Shown here in pieces: positions 13,069 through 19,677 of a stretch of 25,911 nt of DNA. This DNA comes from a virus: positions 1-25,911 of IMG/VR virus record IMGVR_UViG_3300032315_000698; one strand, 5' to 3'. Numbering within the stretch: position 1 is the first letter of the stretch; each line of letters begins with the position of its first letter. The notes beneath the pieces were generated by a model. It saw nothing but the letters and a program-made list of their open reading frames with translations. It was not told the origin of the DNA and made no database searches. The translations under genes were made by a program, and so were the position numbers.

Positions 13069-13283
13069 TTGTCTGCCTCACATTGGCCTTTGTAATTTCT
13101 CATTCCATCTACCGCTACTGCCACGGCAACGATGCGTTCAATCACTTCCATGTCATCTTCTGTCGCCTCCTCATTCCATCTCAGATTTAAGTTGCCACGT
13201 TCAACAGCACCTTGAAGCAAGGCAGCGATGTAAATGTCGATTCGGGTTGGAGACTCTTCGTATGCAAGTAGTTTAGGGTTCAT
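13065..13283 (-). CDS. Hypothetical 72-residue acidic protein between recE- and recT-like genes
   Basis: Starts at ATG 13283 and is coupled by ATGA overlaps on both sides. It reads MNPKLLAYEESPTRIDIYIA, ALLQGAVERGNLNLRWNEEA, then a helical tail DDMEVIERIVAVAVAVDGMR. The ESPTRIDIYIA stretch recalls ESPSRIDVDYI in the gene at 5957-6157. Position between the exonuclease and annealing genes suggests an accessory or inhibitor role, but this is only inference. Confidence 0.6.
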   Translation of the reverse strand: MNPKLLAYEESPTRIDIYIAALLQGAVERGNLNLRWNEEATEDDMEVIERIVAVAVAVDGMRNYKGQCEADK

Positions 13284-14080
13284 TCGAGTGTAGGAGCTGA
13301 AAATGCCTTCGCCTTGATGATGAAGCTGTCAGAATCAGCGATGATCATGTTGGCCACCTTGGTGCTGACATCGCGGAAGTTCTGGCCTTCCTTGATCAGG
13401 TTCTTGCTGATGAGAAACGCATTGGCGATGTCGCTGTGCGGTTCGAGGATTTGCTCCAGCTTGTCTGTCAGCGAGAAGGTCGATTCCGGCGTCACATTGA
13501 CCGTCTGGCGCGTCGGAGTGGATGCGGTGGGTGCTGACGGCGTAACAGAGAAGTCGGCCACTTCCTCGGGCGTGTAGCGGCCTTGCGTGATACGCGGATC
13601 GAGCATGCGAGTCGCCTTGCTGATGACACGCGCACGGAGCATCTCAGCGGGGAACTTTGCCCAGCCGCTTCCTGGCTTTGCGGGGATTAGGCCAGCTTGC
13701 TTCGCATCATCTGCGGTGAATGAGACGCGAACCTTCTTCGCGCCTTTGGTGAAGTCGGCGATTGCGGCGACTGCGTCGAACTGAATCCAGTCGATGTCCC
13801 AGCCAGCATTCATCAGACCAGAAAGCATCGACTCGCTCTTCATGGTGATGTTGCCGTTGATCAAATGGTTCTCGCGCTTCCAGGAAAGCGGAGTCATCCG
13901 GCTGGCGATGCATTCCAGAGCAAGGACATATCCCTGCTCAGGCTTGACGCATCCGAACATGCCGGAATGCGCTATCCAATCACCCATCGTCTTCACCGCA
14001 TCCATCGGACTATCGATGCGGTCGTAGAAGTCAGGACTCAGGGGTTGCGTTACTGTCGTTGGAACTAGGTTGCTGCTCAT
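13280..14080 (-). CDS. RecT-like single-strand annealing protein
   Basis: 266 residues from ATG 14080; the start overlaps the HTH gene by 50 nt. The centre carries features of phage RecT-family annealing proteins: PLSWKRENHLINGNITMKSE with SMLSGLMNAGWDI, then KVRVSFTADDAKQAGLIP, and WAKFPAEMLRARVISKATRM followed by LDPRITQGRYTPEEVADF. The FPxxMLrxRaisk...Pdi..G.YtpEE pattern is diagnostic in my experience. A Thr/Pro-rich linker separates a C-terminal helical part. It anneals complementary ssDNA and pairs with the RecE-like exonuclease downstream. Confidence 0.83.
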   Translation of the reverse strand: MSSNLVPTTVTQPLSPDFYDRIDSPMDAVKTMGDWIAHSGMFGCVKPEQGYVLALECIASRMTPLSWKRENHLINGNITMKSESMLSGLMNAGWDIDWIQFDAVAAIADFTKGAKKVRVSFTADDAKQAGLIPAKPGSGWAKFPAEMLRARVISKATRMLDPRITQGRYTPEEVADFSVTPSAPTASTPTRQTVNVTPESTFSLTDKLEQILEPHSDIANAFLISKNLIKEGQNFRDVSTKVANMIIADSDSFIIKAKAFSAPTLE

Positions 14081-14303
14081 AGGTTGTATTCTCTGTCTGC
14101 TGTTTTGGTTTCTTGCTTGCGTACGGATTCACAGCTCCAACCATCGCTCGACTCTCAAGAATCGCCGCGATGTCGGACTCGGTGAAAAGGATTCGTCGGC
14201 CAACTCTCCTATGCTGGATGCCGTCATTGCGAACGATTCGCCTTAGCGTCTCGCAGCAGATTTGGAGCATCGCCGCCGTTTGTTTGGCCGTATAAACTTT
14301 CAT
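14031..14303 (-). CDS. Small helix-turn-helix (excisionase/MerR-like, HTH_17) DNA-binding protein
   Basis: 90 residues from ATG 14303. Residues 1-50 (MKVYTAKQTAAMLQICCETL, then RRIVRNDGIQHRRVGRRILF, TESDIAAIL) are a winged HTH of the excisionase/HTH_17 type. The C-terminal 40 residues are polar and disordered (KPKQQTENTTYEQQPSSNDS). It is immediately downstream of an 80-bp nest of inverted repeats (14314-14393), its probable binding site. It could be a regulator of operon A, an excisionase-like factor or an origin-binding protein; no integrase is seen here. Confidence 0.75.
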   Translation of the reverse strand: MKVYTAKQTAAMLQICCETLRRIVRNDGIQHRRVGRRILFTESDIAAILESRAMVGAVNPYASKKPKQQTENTTYEQQPSSNDSNATPES

Positions 14304-14313
14304 TAAAGGGGGG

Positions 14314-14393
14314 TGGCAACTGGGTGATAATCACGGGTGAAAATCCAAAACACCCTGTCGCGCCACCTCGGCGCGCTCTATGCCCAGTTGCCA
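14314..14393. promoter_or_regulatory. Nested inverted repeats upstream of the HTH gene (operator or origin candidate)
   Basis: An 11-bp perfect inverted repeat, TGGCAACTGGG (14314-14324) and CCCAGTTGCCA (14383-14393), encloses an 11-nt palindrome GTGATAATCAC (14324-14334) and a GC-rich hairpin CGCGCC-acctc-GGCGCG (14359-14375). The block lies 11 bp upstream of the HTH gene start within a 150-nt non-coding gap. An AT-rich run (AAAAAATT) follows the right arm. Such nesting fits an operator for the adjacent HTH protein or a replication origin. Confidence 0.6.
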
Positions 14394-14453
14394 AAAAATT
14401 GTCATCGTTGCGGACGTAGTGTTGCAGTTGTCTGGAATGGTGTCAAATGATTT

Positions 14454-14921
14454 TCAGCTCCATGCCTGTGCGATAAGTGATTCGGTCGTGTTTGTGGGCT
14501 GTTTGCGCTGATTTCTCGGGCGACTCTCCCACTTTTCTTGGTCTTGATCGCCATCTCGGTCGGCCAACTTTCGCTCCAGTTTTTCAATCTTCGACGTGGC
14601 TTTCTTCAGGTCTGAATCCATTGCAATCACGCGCCGCTGCAACTCGCGCAGTTCGCCAAGGATCATCTGCTCGCTGGCGTCTTTGTGCGAAGGTGTCCAA
14701 TCACACCCCTTCCAGACTCGATGCGTCTTGTCGAAAACCAGAACTCTCGACCTCGGGTTTCGCATGCTGTTGAAGGCAGCAACTGCCCTGCCGACATTCC
14801 AGCGGGTGTTCTCCATGATATGGGCGATGATCTGACTGCGGTTTGGATCGGCATCATGGTGCATGGGCGGCATCAGCCGGAACATGCTGCGGTGCGTGGC
14901 TCCATTTTCAAGATAACTCAT
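14454..14921 (-). CDS. Hypothetical protein with a helical head and a coiled coil, first gene of operon A
   Basis: 155 residues from ATG 14921, with no SD. Residues 1-75 (SYLENGATHRSMFRLMPPMH, VGRAVAAFNSMRNPRSRVLV) may form a small domain. Residues about 85-125 are a coiled coil (GELRELQRRVIAMDSDLKKA, SKIEKLERKLADRD), and the tail is polar and basic. A candidate promoter ends only 9 nt before the ATG, so the mRNA may be nearly leaderless. Being first in the replication operon it is probably early; function unknown. Confidence 0.62.
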   Translation of the reverse strand: MSYLENGATHRSMFRLMPPMHHDADPNRSQIIAHIMENTRWNVGRAVAAFNSMRNPRSRVLVFDKTHRVWKGCDWTPSHKDASEQMILGELRELQRRVIAMDSDLKKATSKIEKLERKLADRDGDQDQEKWESRPRNQRKQPTNTTESLIAQAWS

Positions 14922-14930
14922 GGTAAAAAC

Positions 14931-14959
14931 AATGTGGGACTCATTTCTGGCACTGTCAA
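14931..14959 (-). promoter_or_regulatory. Candidate promoter of leftward operon A, near-leaderless
   Basis: Reading leftward: TTGACA (14959-14954), a 17-nt spacer, CACATT (14936-14931), then 9 nt to ATG 14921. The -35 box is perfect and the -10 weak (3 of 6, with A2 and T6 kept). Transcription would begin within about 3 nt of the ATG. The -35 is part of TTGACAGTGCCA, nearly identical to TTGACAGTGTCA at 19781-19792. Confidence 0.5.
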
Positions 14960-15020
14960 CTAAATCTCTGATGCGACACTTTTCGACATCCGAAACTTAT
15001 CTTAGCGTTGTATCTATTTT

Positions 15021-15057
15021 ATCTAAAAATAAACAATACCCCCTCTTAAAAAGGGGG
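15021..15057 (-). terminator. Terminator-like hairpin at the end of leftward operon B
   Basis: On the leftward strand the arms CCCCCT and AGGGGG (15057-15052 and 15044-15039) close a 7-nt loop and are followed by a T-rich stretch (TATTGTTTATTTTT). It lies about 255 nt beyond the stop of the GNAT-like gene and before the operon A promoter. The position and shape fit an intrinsic terminator. Confidence 0.55.
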
Positions 15058-15312
15058 ATATATTCCGAAACCGCTCGCTTTCTCCCGCCTTAAACGGCGG
15101 TGTCGCGGCGTTTCGGAAGTGGGAAAAGCTGCGAACACCGCTCAATCGCTCGATGGATATGCTGTTTACTGGAGCGGAAACGCCCCGTAGAGCGTTCGGA
15201 AGGTGTTTTGCGGCTCTACGGACGGTTTCGCCCATGACCGCGCTAGAATCGAATCGATGAAATGGCATGGTTTTGGACGCTTGAAGTGGCCTACGGTTAG
15301 ACGGCGGAGAAG
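15058..15312. other. Structured 255-bp stretch without a convincing gene
   Basis: It holds an inverted repeat TTCCGAAAC (15063-15071) / GTTTCGGAA (15110-15118) that encloses CCGCC-TTAAAC-GGCGG, and a second, CCGTAGAGC (15185-15193) / GCTCTACGG (15213-15221). A leftward frame of 81 codons (15268-15023) crosses all of this and even the terminator-like hairpin. Its Arg/Ser-rich composition looks like an accident of the structured DNA. A non-coding RNA, a mobile repeat or a packaging/replication site are options. Confidence 0.45.
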
Positions 15313-15918
15313 TTAGCTGGAAGAAATCTTCTCTGATGCGATAATCATCGCTCGATAATCACGCATCGCTTTTCCTCGAACGAACTGGGTGACGATGCCG
15401 GTGTTCTTATTCCTACGCCAAACCGACGCATCGGTTTTCCCGCTGGCTGGCTGAACCGTCTTGTCGGTAGTCAACAGCTCCTCTTGAAGTGATTTCCTCC
15501 AAACATTGATTTTCCGCATTCTGCGAATGCCTCCGTCTTGAACTGCGATGCACTTGTATCCCATCTCAGACCAAAACCTGTTTGCGTCGAGGTCGAACCC
15601 GCACCGCAGGGTGACGGTAAAAGCTCCGGTTGCGTATTCCTCCATCGCAGCAACAAGTGCAGCCCCGTAGAGTTTGCGCCTTGCGTCGTATTCGATGCAT
15701 ACCTGATGACACTTCACATCGGAACCGGCAGCGCCAACGTAAAGGTAGCCGCACGGCTGACCGTTCAGCAATCCGAGGAAGATCCTGCCATTCTCAGATT
15801 CCCGCTCGAAAACGCACTTCGGATAGAAGCTCAAGGCTTCAGCATTCTTTTTTTGCAGCGCATCGACGTAAAGAATCAGGTCTGGATGGACCTTCACGAT
15901 TTGGAAATCAACATTCAT
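15313..15918 (-). CDS. GNAT-like acetyltransferase
   Basis: 201 residues from ATG 15918, chosen because it overlaps the upstream stop (ATGA); the frame is open 120 codons further upstream but that part only shadows two other genes. The core reads RIFLGLLNGQPCGYLYVGAA, QVCIEYDARRKLYGAALVAA (acetyl-CoA loop position), MEEYATGAFTVTLRCGFDLD and ANRFWSEMGYKCIAV, the order of strands in GNAT enzymes ending in the FW..MGY motif. The glycine-rich R/QxxGxG/A loop is degenerate. The C-terminal ~60 residues (SVWRRNKNTGIVTQFVRGKA) are an extension. Substrate unknown. Confidence 0.68.
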   Translation of the reverse strand: MNVDFQIVKVHPDLILYVDALQKKNAEALSFYPKCVFERESENGRIFLGLLNGQPCGYLYVGAAGSDVKCHQVCIEYDARRKLYGAALVAAMEEYATGAFTVTLRCGFDLDANRFWSEMGYKCIAVQDGGIRRMRKINVWRKSLQEELLTTDKTVQPASGKTDASVWRRNKNTGIVTQFVRGKAMRDYRAMIIASEKISSS

Positions 15919-16160
15919 GGTTTCGCCCGCTCCACCACCGGATAAACATCGTAATCCTCCGGCCATGTCGTCGGCACGACCCGAATCCGACCTTGACCGT
16001 ACTCGCCGGGGTTCAATTCCTTTGCCGCCGTCTCCGCTTCCTTGCGCGTATCGAATTCGACCATGCGATGGCTGATGACCCGTTCCTTCAAATCGGACCA
16101 TCCAATTGCACCGCACAATTGGACCTTGAACTTGGGTGGGGTGAATTGGTTGCGGATCAT
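15915..16160 (-). CDS. Hypothetical 81-residue protein
   Basis: ATG 16160 and TGA 15915 are both in ATGA overlaps. The sequence (MIRNQFTPPKFKVQLCGAIG, VISHRMVEFDTRKEAETAAK, GRIRVVPTTWPEDYDVYPVV) alternates strand and helix, a beta-alpha-beta plan common in small phage proteins of unknown role. No catalytic motif. Confidence 0.6.
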   Translation of the reverse strand: MIRNQFTPPKFKVQLCGAIGWSDLKERVISHRMVEFDTRKEAETAAKELNPGEYGQGRIRVVPTTWPEDYDVYPVVERAKP

Positions 16161-16390
16161 ACGGTTTCCGAGTCAGGAGTTCCAGGACACAACTTGTCGC
16201 CTTCCTCGCGTTCGATGATGAGTTCAAGGATTTGATGGCCGTCCTTGCCCGTGAGCGAGCAAATGTGCTTGTCGTCATCGTAAATTGAGAACGGAGTCGC
16301 GCCTTGCTCCTCCACCTCGCCGGTGACGATTGCGTTGAACAGGTCCACGATGGTTTGCGCGTTGGCTTTGGATTGAATGGTTAGTTTCAT
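16157..16390 (-). CDS. Hypothetical 77-residue protein
   Basis: Starts at ATG 16390, ending in an ATGA overlap. MKLTIQSKANAQTIVDLFNA, IVTGEVEEQGATPFSIYDDD and HICSLTGKDGHQILELIIER make a compact alpha/beta protein with an acidic character. No family recognised. Confidence 0.6.
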   Translation of the reverse strand: MKLTIQSKANAQTIVDLFNAIVTGEVEEQGATPFSIYDDDKHICSLTGKDGHQILELIIEREEGDKLCPGTPDSETV

Positions 16391-16429
16391 TGGTTTCTGT
16401 TGTTTTACCGTCCGTTGAAAATAGGTTTT

Positions 16430-16621
16430 TTACTGTCGAGTTTCATTCATACCTGCGAGTTGCATTTCCAGTTCGCGCATAATCCGTCGGCCATACGCGC
16501 GTGATGATGATCTTCTAAAGGCTTTTGGCCCACCTTGCCAGAGCCGAGCGAGACTTTCGTCGCTGAGATGGTTTCCGTTGGATTCAACCTGAATGAGAGC
16601 GGATAAGAGCAGTGGATGCAT
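16430..16621 (-). CDS. Lysozyme/transglycosylase-like mini-protein lacking the middle of the domain
   Basis: 63 residues from ATG 16621. It begins MHPLLLSALIQVESNGNHLS, which matches the catalytic-Glu helix of phage lysozyme-like proteins (ALCxVESSxNHL), and continues directly with DESLARLWQGGPKAFRRSSS and RAYGRRIMREL, which match their C-terminal LARIWNGGPxGW...YWxKV block. Relatives I remember have roughly 50-60 residues between these blocks. The reading frame is intact, so an in-frame internal deletion is likely. It has no signal peptide. It may be a decaying remnant or a repurposed small protein; bacteriolytic activity is doubtful. Confidence 0.5.
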   Translation of the reverse strand: MHPLLLSALIQVESNGNHLSDESLARLWQGGPKAFRRSSSRAYGRRIMRELEMQLAGMNETRQ

Positions 16622-16654
16622 GATTTGATGCGGTTTTAAGGTTTATTCGTGGGA

Positions 16655-16909
16655 TTACATAAGTTTCAACGCCTTCTCAAATGCCGATGAAAATTCGTCG
16701 CTTTCAAGCTCATGCCGCGAGGCAATCCGTTGAAGATTGCCACTTTTCAATGATTCCACGCACTTGGCAACCGCTTTGCAAACCCGCTGTTCCGCACTCC
16801 TCTCTTCCGCTCGATGCTCACAAAGTAAATAGTTGTCGAGACAGGTTAGGCATGTTCCCGCTTTCATGCCATGCACGGAGTCTGATTTAAGAATGTTTTT
16901 GGCCTTCAT
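16655..16909 (-). CDS. Hypothetical 84-residue protein with an N-terminal Cys cluster
   Basis: ATG 16909 overlaps the upstream stop (ATGA). The N-terminal part, GMKAGTCLTCLDNYLLCEHR, has a C-x-x-C pair and a further C-x-H that could bind zinc. A charged helical segment follows (EERSAEQRVCKAVAKCVESL), then ELESDEFSSAFEKALKLM. Function unknown. Confidence 0.58.
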   Translation of the reverse strand: MKAKNILKSDSVHGMKAGTCLTCLDNYLLCEHRAEERSAEQRVCKAVAKCVESLKSGNLQRIASRHELESDEFSSAFEKALKLM

Positions 16910-17175
16910 TGATGCCCTTTCGCCTTGGCGATGATGTCGCGAGCGTAGTCCAGATCATCGTCATCGGCCATTGGGTGCGCGAGGCGTTCGAGGGCGGATA
17001 ATAGCTCAGGCGCGGAGGCAATCAGGCGCGCATCCTCGGGCAGTATGTCTCCAGCAATGAATGCTGGAGTCCATTCGCCAGTCGTCGTGACAATGTCCAT
17101 TCGCAGGCTATCAGGGTTGCGTGAAATGGCTGTTGTTGGAATTGCAAACCAAGGGCCGGGGGTATGGGTTTTCAT
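16906..17175 (-). CDS. HTPGPW / DARLIASAPELL phage protein
   Basis: 89 residues from ATG 17175; the longer frame from 17262 would enter the upstream gene. The signature MKTHTPGPWFA at the start and ILPEDARLIASAPELLSALE near the end identify a very common small phage/prophage family of unknown function. The middle (NPDSLRMDIVTTTGEW) is beta-rich. Its presence supports phage origin. The start lies 4 nt beyond the upstream stop. Confidence 0.82.
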   Translation of the reverse strand: MKTHTPGPWFAIPTTAISRNPDSLRMDIVTTTGEWTPAFIAGDILPEDARLIASAPELLSALERLAHPMADDDDLDYARDIIAKAKGHQ

Positions 17176-17179
17176 TGGT

Positions 17180-17794
17180 TCAGGCGTTGACGCTGTACTC
17201 AGACGCGAAACGAATGCCTTCGGCGCGGCCCGATTCGGAGCCGCCCAGGACGATCGACTCACACGCGGAGTCGCCTAGCTGGCGCGAATAGGCGTTCCAA
17301 TGTTCGCGCGCGTCGCAATGCGGGATGCCGCAATCGCGGTGCAGGATATGCGCGAAGGAGGAGAAAAAGTCGTCGCGAACGGATTCGACCGCATCGTCCA
17401 TGTCAATGGCGCGGAGAAGATCCGCATCCATGCGGGATAATTCCATGCGCGGGAGAAGTATTTCGACCGCAAAGTCGGTAGCGTCCGCCCAGACGGAGCT
17501 GTAGGCGTTCGTTTTGAGCCATAGGGAGCCGTCGTCAAAAAGGTGGTACACGGAAGAATCGGGATTGCCGATGCCACCGCCGGGGCGAATGGATTCGGAT
17601 AGGTTGTCCGCGAACGGAGGGAGTTCCTCGATTAAGTCCTGTTCTCCAGGCGTAAGCCAAAGGAAGTTGTCGTTCAAATAATGCTGGCGTACATAGGCAA
17701 GCGCGGCCTGAGGTAGGTTGTTCGCGTCAAACGACGACAGAATTGAGTCGCGGGCGATGATGCGTTCGAGGATGGGGATGAGTTTTGGATTCAT
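17180..17794 (-). CDS. Hypothetical 204-residue acidic protein
   Basis: Starts at ATG 17794. It begins MNPKLIPILERIIARDSIL; later parts include NDNFLWLTPGEQDLIEELPP and DDGSLWLKTNAYSSVWADAT, with a helical C-terminal region ending in SGRAEGIRFASEYSVNA. The pattern of small aromatic clusters and many Asp/Glu residues resembles other small cytoplasmic phage accessory proteins, but I cannot name a family. It is the longest gene of operon B besides the GNAT frame. Confidence 0.65.
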   Translation of the reverse strand: MNPKLIPILERIIARDSILSSFDANNLPQAALAYVRQHYLNDNFLWLTPGEQDLIEELPPFADNLSESIRPGGGIGNPDSSVYHLFDDGSLWLKTNAYSSVWADATDFAVEILLPRMELSRMDADLLRAIDMDDAVESVRDDFFSSFAHILHRDCGIPHCDAREHWNAYSRQLGDSACESIVLGGSESGRAEGIRFASEYSVNA

Positions 17795-17876
17795 GGAATG
17801 GATTATTTGAGGAAGGACTTTATGGCCTACCCTTTCGCAGCACGCTTTTCGGCATGATGCGCGGAGGATAGGTCAA

Positions 17877-18080
17877 TCAGTCGAGACTTGACCAAAGGGC
17901 GGAGCCGCGAAGGCCGCTGTAGTGGACTTCGTAGCGCGGAGGATTGGCAACGCCTACCTCACGCCAAAGGTCAAGCTGTTGGCGCGCATAGGCGATAGCG
18001 TCGCTTTGGGACTTTGACCAGTGGTCAAGCAACGGCTTTGAGCCGATGGCCAGTGAGGTTTTCATGACATAATAATTCAT
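17877..18080 (-). CDS. Hypothetical 67-residue protein
   Basis: ATG 18080 (MNYYVMKTSLAIGSKPLLDH), with an internal ATG at 18065 as an alternative. WSKSQSDAIAYARQQLDLWR is an amphipathic helix and PPRYEVHYSGLRGSALW a beta-rich end, a layout of small phage proteins of unknown role. An 82-nt gap separates it from the next gene. Confidence 0.55.
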   Translation of the reverse strand: MNYYVMKTSLAIGSKPLLDHWSKSQSDAIAYARQQLDLWREVGVANPPRYEVHYSGLRGSALWSSLD

Positions 18081-18098
18081 GGATGCGCGGGGAATGGG

Positions 18099-18422
18099 TT
18101 AGAATTGTTGAATTACCAGTCCGCCGTCGAATTCGACGACTTGCGTTTGTTCGCGGAGCCATTCAAGTGACGCTTCCTCCCGAGTTAGGAACGTGTTTTT
18201 CCACAAAAAACCGTAATCCATCGCAGCCTCTTTCGCGGAGGGATATTCGGCCCATTCGCAGCAAATCCCGATTGGATCGAGTTCTAGTTCCACTCCGCAG
18301 TCTTCCTCGTAGGATTCGAGATAATCGAAAAGAGCGCGGCGTGCGTTGACGCTGAATTGAGTTTCGCGGCCGCATAAGCGGAATGAGTCGATGAATTGAT
18401 ATTCTGTGACGATGGTTTTCAT
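18099..18422 (-). CDS. Conserved phage/plasmid protein (FDYLESYEEDxGxExELDxIxxCCEW)
   Basis: 107 residues from ATG 18422. The core SVNARRALFDYLESYEEDCG, then VELELDPIGICCEWAEYPSA, is a pattern I have seen in many phage and plasmid hypothetical proteins. It ends QTQVVEFDGGLVIQQF, also typical of that family. The protein is very acidic, and an overall DNA-mimic or antirestriction-like role is conceivable but not demonstrated. No name is assigned. Confidence 0.7.
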   Translation of the reverse strand: MKTIVTEYQFIDSFRLCGRETQFSVNARRALFDYLESYEEDCGVELELDPIGICCEWAEYPSAKEAAMDYGFLWKNTFLTREEASLEWLREQTQVVEFDGGLVIQQF

Positions 18423-18496
18423 GGGATTTGATTTGGATTTGATCGGCTTTGATTCGCCGCTAGAAACTACCGTTGCCGATAGTCTCGCGCGGGGAA

Positions 18497-18841
18497 TCAG
18501 AACTTTTCGATTTGGTGCAATGCCGATTCGAGTTCTCGTTTCAAACCGGAACGAATGGATTCAGAGAACTTGCAAGCGATTTCCCGAATCTTTTCGGCCT
18601 CCTTGCGCGCATCGGAAATGATTCCGTCACTATCACGCATAGCATCGGCGCGCATCTCAGCGCAACGGCGCGCGCAATCCTGAATTGATGCGGATGCTAG
18701 AACTCCCGGCGCGAAGTCCGAGCGAATGTCTGATTCGATAAATGGGATTTGCTCGCGGAGCCAATCGCCGCAATAGCTGTCGGAGCCGAGACGGTCTGCG
18801 CATTCGGCAAGGATTTGGATTTCTTCGGATTTGGATAACAT
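18497..18841 (-). CDS. Hypothetical 114-residue protein
   Basis: ATG 18841 (MLSKSEEIQILAECADRLGS) is preferred; upstream codons to 18928 would overlap the previous gene. The segment RLGSDSYCGDWLREQIPFIE followed by SDIRSDF resembles a short motif found in small phage proteins. The C-terminal half is a charged helix, SDARKEAEKIREIACKFSES. The gene is rich in Ser, Ile, Arg and Glu codons giving GAATC/GATTC. Function unknown. Confidence 0.6.
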   Translation of the reverse strand: MLSKSEEIQILAECADRLGSDSYCGDWLREQIPFIESDIRSDFAPGVLASASIQDCARRCAEMRADAMRDSDGIISDARKEAEKIREIACKFSESIRSGLKRELESALHQIEKF

Positions 18842-18914
18842 AGGATTCGTGATTTGGATTCGGCATGATTGCCGATTGCTGCCCACCGATTGCCGATGGG
18901 CAGGGTATCGGGAA

Positions 18915-19286
18915 TCAAACGGTTTCAACGTATGAATAGCCGTTCAAATCGCTGCGGATTGAATCGGCGGCACCGGATTCGAACGCTTCCCATAGTTCGT
19001 TAGCGTCGTCGCTTTCGTTGAATTCATGGGCGACGAATTCGAATGGGGAGAACTGGCGGGAATTGATTTCGGCATCAAAGCAAATCAATTCGTGGTATTC
19101 GGCGATATTGTCGGATGTGACAACCTCGCCAAGTCCAACGTCGTCAACGGAAGGACAAATCGAATCGCCGATTGACGGGACATTGTTACAAGCGATACCG
19201 TGGCCGTGATTCCATCCCATTCGGTAGGCGCGCTCTAAGGTTGAATCGGCGGAATAGGCGGCAGGGATAGTTTCGGGATAGTTCAT
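18915..19286 (-). CDS. Conserved phage protein (WNHGHGIACxNVP / INSRQFSPFEFxAHEFN)
   Basis: 123 residues from ATG 19286. LERAYRMGWNHGHGIACNNV near the N-terminus and EINSRQFSPFEFVAHEFNES in the middle are recognisable conserved blocks of a phage family without known function. The C-terminus, ANELWEAFESGAADSIRSDL, is helical. Conserved His, Cys and aromatic residues suggest a structured fold that may be catalytic or metal binding, which is inference. Confidence 0.7.
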   Translation of the reverse strand: MNYPETIPAAYSADSTLERAYRMGWNHGHGIACNNVPSIGDSICPSVDDVGLGEVVTSDNIAEYHELICFDAEINSRQFSPFEFVAHEFNESDDANELWEAFESGAADSIRSDLNGYSYVETV

Positions 19287-19294
19287 GGGATTGC

Positions 19295-19402
19295 TTAGTG
19301 GTTGGGGGTGAAGTTAAGGGACGATTCTAGATAAGCTTGAATGAGGGTGAGAGCGACGACTGCCAGGGCGATTGCTAGGTGTTGGAGGGTTGAGTGTTTC
19401 AT
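19295..19402 (-). CDS. Single-pass membrane mini-protein, 35 residues
   Basis: From ATG 19402: MKHSTLQHLAIALAVVALTL, then IQAYLESSLNFTPNH. One membrane-spanning helix with a short basic N-terminus. The longer frame from 19513 overlaps the upstream gene. Such peptides in early phage regions sometimes alter host membrane functions; no family recognised. Confidence 0.42.
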   Translation of the reverse strand: MKHSTLQHLAIALAVVALTLIQAYLESSLNFTPNH

Positions 19403-19470
19403 GGTCTGATCGGTGAACCGTTCACCGTCCACAACCCGCCGCTTCCGACTGGCTGGGGACGATGACCGGA

Positions 19471-19677
19471 TCAGGACGATGCCGGATGATTCGTTACCCG
19501 TCGCAATTTCCATCCGTTGCGGTGAGCGTCTTCGATAGCCAACTTGTGAGCCGATTCGATCGTCGGTACGGTGTAGGTGTTGACGGTCGTTTCTCCGTTC
19601 GAATGACGGAAGAAGCCGTAGTATTTAATGTCACTACGGGTGATGGGATTGATGAGGGTAATGGATTGGTTTTTCAT
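19471..19677 (-). CDS. Hypothetical 68-residue protein, first gene of operon B
   Basis: Starts at ATG 19677 with no SD. The product MKNQSITLINPITRSDIKYY, GFFRHSNGETTVNTYTVPTI, ESAHKLAIEDAHRNGWKLRR is a small alpha/beta protein. A candidate promoter lies so close that the mRNA would be nearly leaderless, with the same geometry as at 14921. Function unknown. Confidence 0.6.
   Translation of the reverse strand: MKNQSITLINPITRSDIKYYGFFRHSNGETTVNTYTVPTIESAHKLAIEDAHRNGWKLRRVTNHPASS

Noticed and set aside
14031-14303. HTH protein as evidence of temperate lifestyle.
   Set aside because: The excisionase-like fold is also used by operon regulators; without an integrase or attachment site in the window the lifestyle cannot be decided.
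15023-15268. 81-codon leftward frame.
   Set aside because: It crosses two inverted repeats and the terminator-like hairpin, has no SD or coupling, and its composition follows the structured DNA.
15919-16278. 120-codon N-terminal extension of the GNAT-like gene.
   Set aside because: It would overlap two other coupled genes and has Arg/Ser-rich low-information sequence; ATG 15918 sits in an ATGA overlap.
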